Below, piece after piece: positions 9,347-17,744 of a stretch of DNA of 64,000 bases. Every line of letters begins with the position of its first letter. The first letter of the stretch is position 1. The translations under genes and the position numbers were made by a program. This DNA is from an uncultured Polaribacter sp. (GTDB taxonomy: Bacteria; Bacteroidota; Bacteroidia; Flavobacteriales; Flavobacteriaceae): positions 248,001 to 312,000 of the forward strand of contig CALSRX010000002.1 of NCBI GenBank assembly GCA_943788865.1, given 5' to 3'. The notes below the pieces were generated by a model that saw nothing but the letters and a program-made list of their open reading frames with translations, ran no database searches and was not told the DNA's origin.

Positions 9347-10702
9347 CTAGTTTATAAGTTTTTTAACTTCCTCAAAATCCAAACCTCCATAATTACCAGA
9401 ACTCATTAATAGTAAAGCGGAATTCTTCAAATTTTGAGAAAACAAAAACTCTTTAAACTCAGAAGGATTGGTGTAAATAATTAAATCTTCTCGATCAAAA
9501 GCAGTTGCTATTTGCTCTTTAGAAATTGTGTCTAATTTCTTTATTGCAACAGCATCTGGAGAATAAAACACTACTGCTGTATCGGCTTGATCTAATGCTC
9601 CTTTGTATTCAGATAAAAAAGTTGCATTTAAACTAGAATAGGTGTGCAATTCTAAGCAAGCTAATACAGTTCTATCTGAATATTGTTCTTTTACTGCTTT
9701 TGTAGTTGCAGAAACTTTACTCGGACTGTGTGCAAAATCTTTAAAGATAACGGTTGATGAATTTTCTGCTATTTTTTCTAAACGCTTACTTGCGCCTTTA
9801 AAGGATGCAATTGCCTCGTAAAAATCATCTTCATCTATTCCCATGTGTTGACAAATCCATTTTGCGCCTGCTACGTTTTGCAAATTATGCTTTCCAAAAA
9901 CTTCTAAGGGCAAATCACCTTCTTCTGTTTGCAAATACGTGATTCCGTTTTCAATAAAACAATCTGGAGTTGAATATGGATATTTTTTAATAGTTGATGT
10001 AGACTCTTCTACCAATTTCTTTACAATTTCATCTTCTTCATTGTACACTAAAATTCCGCCATTCGTTATAGAATTTATAAAAATTTCAAACTGCTCTACA
10101 TAATTTTCAAAAGTTGGAAATACGTTGATATGGTCCCAAGAAATTCCGCTTAACAAAGCAATATTTGGTTTGTATAAATGAAATTTTGGTCTCAAATCTA
10201 TTGGTGAACTTAAATATTCATCACCCTCCAAAACCATAAAATCATTCTCTTCTGTAAGATGCACCATCGTTTCAAAACCTTCTAATTGCGCACCCACCAT
10301 AAAATCTACTTCTCTTTCATGATAATGTAATACATCCAGTATCATAGAAGTAATGGTCGTTTTTCCATGAGAACCTCCAATAACAACGCGTGTTTTGTTT
10401 TTAGCTTGCTCAAATAAAAATTCTGGATACGAAACTATTTTTAGTCCTAGTTCTTGTGCTTTTAACAATTCTGAATTGTTTGCCTTTGCGTGCATTCCTA
10501 AAATAATAACATCTAAATTTGAGGATATTTTTTCTGGGAACCAACCAAACGCATTTGGCAACAATCCATAGTTTTCTAATCGAGATTTTGATGGCTCATG
10601 GATTGTATCATCACTACCAGATATCGTAAACCCTTTTTTTGATAGTGCGATTGCCAAATTATGCATGGCACTTCCACCTATAGAAATAAAATGAATTTTC
10701 AT
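9347..10702 (-). CDS. mpl: UDP-N-acetylmuramate:murein-tripeptide ligase Mpl
   Basis: A 451-residue Mur-ligase family enzyme that recycles cell-wall peptides by joining the L-Ala-gamma-D-Glu-meso-DAP tripeptide to UDP-MurNAc in the cytoplasm. The order is: N-terminal nucleotide domain (IHFISIGGSAMHNLA), central ATPase domain with P-loop VIGGSHGKTTITSM near residue 110 and the LSGISWDHINVFPT segment, then the C-terminal domain (VIFKDFAHSPSKV, SSGNYGGLDFEEV). The GGSAMHNLA start separates Mpl from MurC, which has GxGGxGM. The gene is single, with its own -7 box upstream and a terminator separating it from the M28 peptidase. Confidence 0.92.
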   Translation of the reverse strand: MKIHFISIGGSAMHNLAIALSKKGFTISGSDDTIHEPSKSRLENYGLLPNAFGWFPEKISSNLDVIILGMHAKANNSELLKAQELGLKIVSYPEFLFEQAKNKTRVVIGGSHGKTTITSMILDVLHYHEREVDFMVGAQLEGFETMVHLTEENDFMVLEGDEYLSSPIDLRPKFHLYKPNIALLSGISWDHINVFPTFENYVEQFEIFINSITNGGILVYNEEDEIVKKLVEESTSTIKKYPYSTPDCFIENGITYLQTEEGDLPLEVFGKHNLQNVAGAKWICQHMGIDEDDFYEAIASFKGASKRLEKIAENSSTVIFKDFAHSPSKVSATTKAVKEQYSDRTVLACLELHTYSSLNATFLSEYKGALDQADTAVVFYSPDAVAIKKLDTISKEQIATAFDREDLIIYTNPSEFKEFLFSQNLKNSALLLMSSGNYGGLDFEEVKKLIN

Positions 10703-10727
10703 TTAAAATATGTTGTAAAAACCTTTT

Positions 10728-10735
10728 CAAAAGTA
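10728..10735 (-). promoter_or_regulatory. -7 promoter element for mpl
   Basis: On the minus strand the sequence reads TACTTTTG, a match to TAnnTTTG, ending 26 bp before the mpl ATG. It lies just downstream of the terminator of the previous gene, which fits an independent promoter. No clear TTTG -33 box was identified. Confidence 0.5.
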
Positions 10736-10737
10736 CA

Positions 10738-10767
10738 AAAAAAGGGAGCTATTTAGCTCCCTTTTTT
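10738..10767 (-). terminator. Intrinsic terminator of the M28 peptidase gene
   Basis: Stem GGGAGC/GCTCCC (10744-10749 with 10756-10761) with a TATTTA loop, flanked by A-run and T-run, so it could work in both directions. It lies between the peptidase stop and the mpl promoter. Confidence 0.8.
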
Positions 10768-10786
10768 ATATTACTTATGTTTATTT

Positions 10787-11788
10787 TTAACGTCTTCCTC
10801 CCATTTCTTTTTCAGTTAACTGAACTCTTGTCGGAGTATCTTTACCATTAATAATGCTTTCTGTTCCTAATGCAATTGCTCTAATGGTTTCAGTAACGAC
10901 AGAAACTTTTAATGTTGTTGCTTCATCAGAAGCTTTATGATAATGGTTGTCTGTTGGAAGAGGAACCGTAGAGAATGTATGAGAAGGTATTCCTAAACGC
11001 GCTAAAGAAGCATTGTCTGATCTAAAAAATAAATTTTGTTTGTCATACGGATCTGGATGTAACACATATCCTGTTCCTTCTAAATTTTTTTGAATGATTT
11101 TTCCGAAATCCGATCGCTCAAATCCTGTTAACCAAGCTGTTTTTGGTCCAAATTCAGAATCTTTCCCAATCATTTCAATATTGATTCCTGCAACAAATTT
11201 ACTTGCATCTACATCTTTACCAAAATGTCTAGAACCTAACAACCCCATTTCTTCTCCAGTAAAAGCAACAAAAACAATGGTTCTTTCATTATTCCCTTTT
11301 CTTTTAAAGTATTCTGCCAATGCTAAAACGGCAGTTGTACCAGATGCATCATCATCTGCGCCATTATAAATACTATCTAACTCGCCTTCTGTTTTTCTGA
11401 TACCAAGATGATCATAGTGTCCAGAAACTACCACATATTCGTCTTTTTTACTTTTCCCTTCTAAAACTCCGATAACATTAAAAGCTGTCACCATCTCTTT
11501 TGTTCTTCTATGTTCAAAAGTAAAAGTTTGTCTAAAATCTTTTAAAGTGTCATAGGTTTTTAGTCCTATTCTTTTGAATTCACCTTCTATATATTGAGCG
11601 GCTTTTTCTATGCCTGGTGTTCCAGTTCTTCTTCCTTCCATTTCATCAGAAGCCAACGTATATAAATGTTTTCTAACCGTTGTGGTATCAATACTTTCTA
11701 CAGTAATTTCTTGATTGGTGTTTTTCTTTTCTGTTTTGCAAGCATATATCATTACAAAAGCAACAAGAAGTGTCATTATTTTTTTCAT
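10787..11788 (-). CDS. M28 family zinc aminopeptidase, lipoprotein
   Basis: A 333-residue secreted metallopeptidase. The N terminus (MKKIMTLLVAFVMIYACK) is a lipoprotein signal with the lipobox Cys at about residue 17. The M28 zinc ligands and catalytic residues are visible: VVVSGHYDHLG (His, Asp), NGADDDASGT (bridging Asp), FTGEEMGLLGS (catalytic Glu and ligand Glu), INIEMIG, and a C-terminal DNHYHKASD His. It probably removes N-terminal amino acids from peptides in the periplasm or at the outer membrane. It is transcribed alone, ending at the hairpin at 10744-10761, and diverges from kdsA. Confidence 0.9.
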   Translation of the reverse strand: MKKIMTLLVAFVMIYACKTEKKNTNQEITVESIDTTTVRKHLYTLASDEMEGRRTGTPGIEKAAQYIEGEFKRIGLKTYDTLKDFRQTFTFEHRRTKEMVTAFNVIGVLEGKSKKDEYVVVSGHYDHLGIRKTEGELDSIYNGADDDASGTTAVLALAEYFKRKGNNERTIVFVAFTGEEMGLLGSRHFGKDVDASKFVAGINIEMIGKDSEFGPKTAWLTGFERSDFGKIIQKNLEGTGYVLHPDPYDKQNLFFRSDNASLARLGIPSHTFSTVPLPTDNHYHKASDEATTLKVSVVTETIRAIALGTESIINGKDTPTRVQLTEKEMGGRR

Positions 11789-11840
11789 GGTTGTAAATTT
11801 AAAGGCTAAAGATATGAATTCAAAAGCAATATTTATTTTG

Positions 11841-11848
11841 TATTTTTG
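11841..11848 (+). promoter_or_regulatory. -7 promoter element for kdsA
   Basis: TATTTTTG matches TAnnTTTG and sits 16 bp before the kdsA ATG, leaving only a short leader. No consensus -33 box is evident. Confidence 0.45.
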
Positions 11849-11864
11849 CTAAAATTATTTTTCA

Positions 11865-12683
11865 ATGGATATTACACTAATTCCCAATATTAAACATACT
11901 GATTCTAACAACTTTTTTTTACTAGCCGGACCTTGTTCTATTGAGGGTGAAGAAATGGCAATGCGAATTGCAGAAAAAGTAATTACAGTAACTGACAAGT
12001 TAGAAATTCCTTTGATTTTTAAAGGAAGTTTTAAAAAAGCTAACAGAAGTAGAGTGGATAGTTTTACTGGAATTGGTGATGAAAAAGCATTGAAAATTTT
12101 ACGCAAAGTTTCTGAAACGTTTCACGTACCAACAGTAACAGATATTCATGAAGTATCAGATGCAGAAAGAGCTGCGCAATATGTAGACGTATTGCAAATT
12201 CCTGCTTTTTTAGTGCGTCAAACTGACTTGGTGGTTGCAGCTGCTAAAACAGGGAAAGTGGTCAACTTAAAGAAAGGACAATTTATGAGTCCATCTGCCA
12301 TGAAACACGCAGTTCAAAAAGTAATCGACTCTGGCAATACACAAGTAATGATCACAGATAGAGGAACCATGTTTGGCTACCAAGATATGATTGTTGATTT
12401 TAGAGGAATTCCAGAAATGAGAGCATTTGCACCAACCGTTTTAGACATTACACATTCATTACAACAACCTAATCAAGATTCAGGTGTTACAGGTGGAAGA
12501 CCTGATATGATTGAAACAATTGCCAGAGCTGGTGTAGTTAATAATGTTGACGGGTTGTTTTTAGAAACTCATTTTGATCCTGCAAATGCAAAAAGCGATG
12601 GAGCAAACATGTTACACTTAGATCATTTAGAAAGTTTACTTAGCAATCTAGTAGCTATTAGAAAAACAGTGAATAATTTATAA
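11865..12683 (+). CDS. kdsA: 3-deoxy-D-manno-octulosonate 8-phosphate synthase
   Basis: A 272-residue KDO8P synthase that condenses phosphoenolpyruvate with arabinose 5-phosphate, the first committed step toward KDO for lipopolysaccharide. Family motifs are present in order: LLAGPCSIEGE near residue 24, IFKGSFKKANRSR, TDIHEVSDAE, NLKKGQFMSP, MITDRGTMFGY, and the C-terminal FLETHFDPANAKSDGANML. The Asn of KKANRS and the Cys in GPCSIE raise whether the enzyme is metal-dependent, which cannot be settled by eye. It is a single gene, convergent with the DUF1801 gene 15 bp away. Confidence 0.95.
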   Translation: MDITLIPNIKHTDSNNFFLLAGPCSIEGEEMAMRIAEKVITVTDKLEIPLIFKGSFKKANRSRVDSFTGIGDEKALKILRKVSETFHVPTVTDIHEVSDAERAAQYVDVLQIPAFLVRQTDLVVAAAKTGKVVNLKKGQFMSPSAMKHAVQKVIDSGNTQVMITDRGTMFGYQDMIVDFRGIPEMRAFAPTVLDITHSLQQPNQDSGVTGGRPDMIETIARAGVVNNVDGLFLETHFDPANAKSDGANMLHLDHLESLLSNLVAIRKTVNNL

Positions 12684-12698
12684 AAAGAAAAACAGCAG

Positions 12699-13064
12699 TT
12701 ACTTTTTATAAAATCCTTTTTCTTTAGAGGCATAGGCTTCTTCTAAAACAGAAAGCAACACTTTTTCATTGATTTCATCCAATGTAAAATAGCGCAATGA
12801 TTTTACTACTTTCCTTCCATCTGTAACTAAATGTTCATTGTCTTTTAAATGTGCAGATGCCCAAAAACCAACATCTACATATCTTTTTTTATGTGAAACA
12901 TTTACATAACATAATGGTTTGCCCTCTAAATAATAAACCGGAATTTTCCATTTATATTTCAATTCAACATCAGAAAAAGAGCCTTCAATTAATAATTGCA
13001 AATGCAATAAGATAGACCGAAAGGGTTCTTTTTGTTTTAATATATATTCTTCTGCTGGTTTCAT
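12699..13064 (-). CDS. DUF1801 domain protein
   Basis: A 121-residue small cytoplasmic protein of the DUF1801 (YdhG/YdeI-like) family. The typical opening (PAEEYILKQKEPFRSILLHLQLLI) is followed by ELKYKWKIPVYYLEGKPLCYVN and KKRYVDVGFW, the core of this fold. The C-terminal helix (LLSVLEEAYASKEKG) is also typical. Function is unknown for the family. It diverges from the next membrane protein gene with only 24 bp between the two start codons, so their promoters must overlap or lie inside the coding regions. Confidence 0.8.
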   Translation of the reverse strand: MKPAEEYILKQKEPFRSILLHLQLLIEGSFSDVELKYKWKIPVYYLEGKPLCYVNVSHKKRYVDVGFWASAHLKDNEHLVTDGRKVVKSLRYFTLDEINEKVLLSVLEEAYASKEKGFYKK

Positions 13065-13088
13065 TTTTGTATATTAGCTATACAAGTT

Positions 13089-13676
13089 ATGGCTAAAAAT
13101 AGAAATTTAATTAAAAACTCAAACCAGAATTTTAAGTTATTTGGAAGGCCAAGTATATTTATTGGAATCTATATTTTAATTGGTGCCTTTCTGATACAGG
13201 AAACTATTTCTGGTTTTACAACTGATGGTTCTCCTTTTGGTTTTTTAACGGTTAATTTCTTAGAAGGTTTTATTTTCATCATTACTTTATTGGTATTTCT
13301 ATTTTCTTTATTGGCTTTATTTTTTGGAAACAGAAAACATCAACGGAAAATTGGAAACAAAATTTGGAATCGGAATTCGAAAAAGTCAATGTGGCTTTTC
13401 ATATTCCTTATAGCTTTATTCTATTTCGTTTTATTTTACTTATTAAGGATGGGAGAAGAACAGTTGCTTATTCCAGCGTTTTTGATTGGTTATGGATTTT
13501 TTTTAATGGCTTTAAACTTTAGTAAATCTAAATCTCTGTATTACTTATCAATGTTTTCAGTTTTAGCTGGAATCATTTCTCTATACACAAACGGAATTAA
13601 CTTTTACCTTTTAATTAGTTTGGGAGTTGCTCATGTTATTTTTGGGTTTTTCAATAAAAAAAGTGTTACAAATTAA
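13089..13676 (+). CDS. Hypothetical membrane protein
   Basis: A 195-residue protein with about six hydrophobic helices: around residues 20-40, 55-80, 100-118, 124-142, 148-163 and 170-188. The N-terminal 15 residues and the loop between helices 2 and 3 (GNRKHQRKIGNKIWNRNSKK) are basic, so these are probably cytoplasmic. No motif identifies a family. The start ATG lies 24 bp from the divergent DUF1801 start. The reading frame is long, membrane-like and well separated from neighbours, so it is likely real. Confidence 0.7.
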   Translation: MAKNRNLIKNSNQNFKLFGRPSIFIGIYILIGAFLIQETISGFTTDGSPFGFLTVNFLEGFIFIITLLVFLFSLLALFFGNRKHQRKIGNKIWNRNSKKSMWLFIFLIALFYFVLFYLLRMGEEQLLIPAFLIGYGFFLMALNFSKSKSLYYLSMFSVLAGIISLYTNGINFYLLISLGVAHVIFGFFNKKSVTN

Positions 13677-13754
13677 TAATTTTAATGTCTCTATAAGAAA
13701 CATCTTTAAAGTTTATTCTAAAAACATTCAACACTCGTTTTCCTATATATTGAT

Positions 13755-13762
13755 TATATTTG
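13755..13762 (+). promoter_or_regulatory. -7 promoter element for the AraC-type regulator
   Basis: TATATTTG matches TAnnTTTG and lies 16 bp before the ATG at 13779. This position supports that ATG as the start of the interrupted regulator gene. Confidence 0.5.
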
Positions 13763-13778
13763 TAATAATAATTAACAA

Positions 13779-14927
13779 ATGCAAGATTTAAGCTTAACTA
13801 ATTTTATCTCACTATTTATCGTATTCGTTTTGGATATTGATATTTTTCTTGCTCAGTGCCAAAACCAAAAACTACAAAGGCAATGTAGTTTTAGCCTTGT
13901 TTTTTTTAGTAAGTGCGCAAGATGCTAGCGGTTTATTTGCAAATTTTTTTGTGTATCCAAAATTTCCAGGACTAGGCATGCTAATCAATTCTACGGTATT
14001 TTTTAAAATGCCATTGATTTTTCTCTATTTTCAAACTATCATTTATTCAGATTTTAAATTTAGAAAAAAGATTTTTTGCATTTACTTCCTTGGGTATTAA
14101 ACATTATTGCTTTCACCCCAAGATATTTTGCTGTAGATTTTGATGCAAAATGGGTCTTCTTAAACACAGTGAATTATGGAGGATTAATCGAGATTCAAAT
14201 TTCTTACATCATAGTTCATCTTCAAATTCTCGTCTATTTAATTTTAAGTTACAAACTCATTAAAAAATACAAAACCTTATTATTAGAAAACTTCTCAAAT
14301 GCGAGTTTGTTAAACTACAAGTGGCTATTTCAATTTGTAACCATCTTTGCTATTGAATCTTTTGTTGCTACTTTAAAAAACATCGTTAGGTTTTCGGCTG
14401 ATGAAACTTTTTATTTTTATTCTCAATTAGTAACATCCATTTTAGCTTTTGGGTTTATGTGTTGGATAGTTTTAAAAGCTTTACACAATTCAGAATTATT
14501 TAGAGGTGTTGATTCTAAACTTCAATTGGTAAAAGATTTAATTAAAAAAGATATTTCTAATAATGATGAATTAACCAATATTAATACCCAAGAAAATGAA
14601 AAAATAATAGAATTAAAAGAGTATATGTTGAGTGAAGAGCCATATTTAGACCCTTCATTATCTGTTAGTTCTTTGGCGAATGAAATGAAAATACCGGATA
14701 AAGAATTGTCTGTTTTAATTAATCATTATTTAAATCAACATTTTTTTGATTTTATAAATGAATATAGAATAGAAAAAGCAAAGAAACTACTAGTTTCAAT
14801 CGAAAGAAAAGAACATACCATCTTAGAAATACTATATGAAGTTGGATTTAACTCAAAGTCTTCCTTCAATACAGCATTTAAGAAATATGCAAAAGTAACA
14901 CCTACTGAATATCGTAAAAAACAATAA
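13779..14927 (+). pseudogene. Membrane-anchored AraC-family regulator with two offsetting frameshifts
   Basis: The layout is an N-terminal multi-pass membrane domain followed by a C-terminal AraC-type HTH domain (DPSLSVSSLANEMKIPDK, then HTILEILYEVGFNSKSSFN and KKYAKVTPTEYRKK). Three frames must be joined. Frame one from ATG 13779 reads MQDLSLTNFISLFIVFVL and needs one base removed near 13830-13833 (an extra G) to continue as ILIFFLLSAKTKNYKG. Near 14064-14069 an A6 run needs one more A to give FRKKDFLHLLPWVLN. Together they give an intact-length protein of 382 residues, because +1 and -1 cancel. Whether this is decay or sequence error is unresolved. It sits directly upstream of a TonB-dependent receptor gene, which it may control; that is inference. 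Confidence 0.8.
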
Positions 14928-14960
14928 TACAGGTAGTTACACAAAAGTCGAACGTTTCAT

Positions 14961-15011
14961 AAAAAAAAGTCGAACCTATTCTTTTTAAAGAAAGGGTTCG
15001 ACTTTTTTTAT
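14961..15011 (+). terminator. Intrinsic terminator after the AraC-type regulator
   Basis: GTCGAACC at 14969-14976 pairs with GGTTCGAC at 14995-15002, extended by the flanking A8 and T7 runs, with a short internal TTCTTT/AAAGAA pairing. It separates the regulator from the receptor gene. Confidence 0.8.
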
Positions 15012-15065
15012 TCGGTCGATTCTACCTAATATCTGTCGCACATTTGTCCTATAAAATTAAACATC

Positions 15066-17477
15066 ATGGGAAAAACAAAACACATCGTATTCGTTCTGCT
15101 ATTAATTAGCAGTACATTATTTGCCAACGAAATCAAATGGCAGATTAAAGGAAAAGTGGTAGAAAATCAAACAAATGAATCTATACCCTATGCAAGTATA
15201 GCTATTTACAACCTTAAAGACTCTACAGTAGTAACTGGAACAATGACTGATGAAGAAGGTAATTTCACTATTAAAAGATTAAATGAAGGGAATTATTATT
15301 TAGAAGTAAGTTTTATGGGATATAAAAGCCATAGAATAGACTTATCAAAATTAAGCTCTAAACTGAATAGCTTTGATTTAGGCATTATCAAACTAAATCC
15401 AGAAGCTGCACTTTTAGACGAAGTAGAAGTTAAGTCAACTTCTAAAACGATAAAAAACTATGTAGACCGACAAGTTTTAGATGTTAGTGCAAATTTATCT
15501 GCAAGCGGTGGATCTGCAGTAGATGCTTTAAAGCTTTCTCCATCAATACAAACAGATTCTGATGGGAATGTTAAATTAAGAGGAAGTTCTAACTTTAGAT
15601 TCTTAATTAACGGGAAACCAACCTCTTTAACTTCTACAGAAGTTTTAAAACAAACGCCTGCAAATGCAATTCAAAAAATTGAAGTAATTACAAACCCTTC
15701 TGTAAAATATAGTGCCGAAGGTGGTGCAGGAATTATCAACATCATCTTAAAAAAAGGACTAGATGGTAGTTTTAACGGAATGGTAAATGCTTCTATTGGA
15801 ACTAGAAATAAATTTGGTGGAGATGCTACATTTAACTTGAACAAAGAAAAAACAAGTTATTCTTTTAGTTTTGATTGGAAAGATCACACAAATACAGCAT
15901 TGAATGATTATTATAGAACTTTACGCGAGCCAAATCAAAACCATTATGCAACCATGTTTCAAGATAGAGACATGAATGAAAAAAACTTAGGGTTTCGTTT
16001 TGGGCTTGACTATACACCAAATAAAAAGCACAATTTTACCTATGGCTTTCATACTGGTTATACTAATTTTATTGGTGATATCAAGGTAAAAACCTCTGGT
16101 AAAACAATTCCAACTAGCACTACAGAAAATAATAACAATAGGTTCTTTATCGATATTAAACCAACATTCTTTAGCAATAATGTTGGGTATCAAAAAAACA
16201 TTGACACCTTAGGAAGTAAAATAAATGTAAATGCCTACTATTCTTATATTGACTATAACATATACAACCTTCAAAATTTGGCAAAAGCAGATATAAATCA
16301 CAACACAATAGATTTACAACCTTTTAAACAAGAAATACTGAACAAAAATAACAGTAACGATTTAAAAGTTGATCTTGATTATACCAAAGCATTGGATAAC
16401 AATGCAAAATTAGAAACAGGGGTTTCTTACCACTTATACAATCGTTTTTTAAACATTAGGTATTCGACTTTCGATTATGGGGTAAATGATTGGAAAGACA
16501 ATCCATTGTATACAAACAAATACAATTATGATGAAACGATATACGCGACGTATTTAAACTACAACAGCTCTTTCTGGGGATTAACCACTTCTTTCGGATT
16601 AAGAGTAGAATATATGGATCGTTTATTACATCAACAAGGTAGTACTATCAATTATAAATTTGACAATTTCAACTTCTTTCCTGGGGTCTCTATTTCTAAA
16701 CAAATTGATGATTTTAAAAGCATGAAATTTGTCATTACAAATAGAATAAACAGGCCGGATGAGTACATGATGAATCCATTTCCAGAATTTGAAGATGATT
16801 ATTTTTATGCAGAAGGGAATCCGTATTTAATACCTGAAATTGTTCGTAATTACGAGTTTGGTTATAATTATACTAAAAACGGATTGACACTTTCTTCTAA
16901 TTTTTATTACAGAACAACCACCGATAAATTAGATCAAAAATTAACGATTGGTAGTGATAAAAAGATTCATACTATTTTTCATAATGATAGCAATGACAAA
17001 TCTTTAGGAGTAGAATTAATGGGTAATTTTAAAGTAACAAATTGGTGGTCTTTAAATGCAAATACAAATATTTTTCATTACGATGTATCTGCTAACATAG
17101 ACGAAACAATGGTTAACAACAAAAACCTTTCTTGGTCTTCTCAATTAGTAAACTCTATTGATTTAGGAAAAGAAACCTCTTTACAAGTCATAGGATATTA
17201 CGCGAGTAAAACAGCAAGATCTCAAGGAGATTTGAGTAGTTTTTACTTTGTTGACTTGGCATTAAAACAACAATTTTTAGACGGTAAATTATCTGTTAAT
17301 TTACAACTAAAAGATGTTTTCCAAAGTAGAAATTACATTTTAAAAACAAACACTGCAAACATGGATTTAAGCGGATACTTTAATAACGAATCTCCAATCT
17401 TCTTTTTAAATGTGAGCTATAATTTTAGTCAGTTTAAAAAGAAAACTAAAGATGTTCACACAGAGTTTGACATGTAA
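15066..17477 (+). CDS. TonB-dependent receptor with carboxypeptidase-regulatory-like domain
   Basis: An 803-residue outer-membrane protein. In order: signal peptide (MGKTKHIVFVLLLISSTLFA), a CarboxypepD_reg-like domain (IKGKVVENQTNESIPYASI to about residue 105), a plug domain (SGGSAVDALKLSPSIQ, then VKLRGSSNFRFLINGKP and KIEVITNPSVKYSAEG), and a large beta barrel of the OMP_b-brl type ending in a Phe-rich strand (FFLNVSYNFSQF), followed by a short tail. It is likely to import a nutrient or bind a peptide or siderophore, but the ligand is not evident. It follows the AraC-type regulator, after a terminator, and has no SusD partner next to it. Confidence 0.88.
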   Translation: MGKTKHIVFVLLLISSTLFANEIKWQIKGKVVENQTNESIPYASIAIYNLKDSTVVTGTMTDEEGNFTIKRLNEGNYYLEVSFMGYKSHRIDLSKLSSKLNSFDLGIIKLNPEAALLDEVEVKSTSKTIKNYVDRQVLDVSANLSASGGSAVDALKLSPSIQTDSDGNVKLRGSSNFRFLINGKPTSLTSTEVLKQTPANAIQKIEVITNPSVKYSAEGGAGIINIILKKGLDGSFNGMVNASIGTRNKFGGDATFNLNKEKTSYSFSFDWKDHTNTALNDYYRTLREPNQNHYATMFQDRDMNEKNLGFRFGLDYTPNKKHNFTYGFHTGYTNFIGDIKVKTSGKTIPTSTTENNNNRFFIDIKPTFFSNNVGYQKNIDTLGSKINVNAYYSYIDYNIYNLQNLAKADINHNTIDLQPFKQEILNKNNSNDLKVDLDYTKALDNNAKLETGVSYHLYNRFLNIRYSTFDYGVNDWKDNPLYTNKYNYDETIYATYLNYNSSFWGLTTSFGLRVEYMDRLLHQQGSTINYKFDNFNFFPGVSISKQIDDFKSMKFVITNRINRPDEYMMNPFPEFEDDYFYAEGNPYLIPEIVRNYEFGYNYTKNGLTLSSNFYYRTTTDKLDQKLTIGSDKKIHTIFHNDSNDKSLGVELMGNFKVTNWWSLNANTNIFHYDVSANIDETMVNNKNLSWSSQLVNSIDLGKETSLQVIGYYASKTARSQGDLSSFYFVDLALKQQFLDGKLSVNLQLKDVFQSRNYILKTNTANMDLSGYFNNESPIFFLNVSYNFSQFKKKTKDVHTEFDM

Positions 17478-17513
17478 CAAGTTTGGACTCTATTAAATAC
17501 AACTAGTAGAATC

Positions 17514-17550
17514 AAAAAAGAGAGATTAGTTTGTCTTCCTGATCTCTCTT
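17514..17550 (-). terminator. Terminator of the DUF3820/oxidoreductase unit
   Basis: AAGAGAGAT (17518-17526) pairs with ATCTCTCTT (17542-17550); on the minus strand a T-run follows the stem. The hairpin overlaps the last codons of the DUF3820 gene. Confidence 0.6.
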
Positions 17551-17744
17551 AAAATATCCTCCAAACCGTTTAGTTTTAATTCATAAACCAAACCTAGCAT
17601 TCTATCAAGTTTTCCAGCAGGAAAACCTTTGTTATTATACCAAACAACATAATGCTCAGGTAGATCTACTAAAAAAGTTCCTTTGTATTTCCCAAAAGGC
17701 ATTTTTGCTTTTGCGGTATCGATTAAAAATTGTTTGTCTTGCAT
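17526..17744 (-). CDS. DUF3820 family protein
   Basis: A 72-residue protein matching the DUF3820 family by its AKMPFGKYKGTFLVDLPEHY core and the WYNNKGFPAGKLDRML segment. Length is as expected for the family. Function is unknown. Its ATG overlaps the stop of the upstream oxidoreductase by one base (TAATG), so the pair is translationally coupled, and a terminator hairpin covers its 3' end. Confidence 0.85.
   Translation of the reverse strand: MQDKQFLIDTAKAKMPFGKYKGTFLVDLPEHYVVWYNNKGFPAGKLDRMLGLVYELKLNGLEDILREIRKTN

Noticed and set aside
9205..9357. A 50-codon open frame on the plus strand (MVIRQFQMTNSRLCIL...)
   Set aside because: It overlaps the 3' end of mpl, has no recognisable family or promoter, and is of a length expected by chance in AT-rich DNA.
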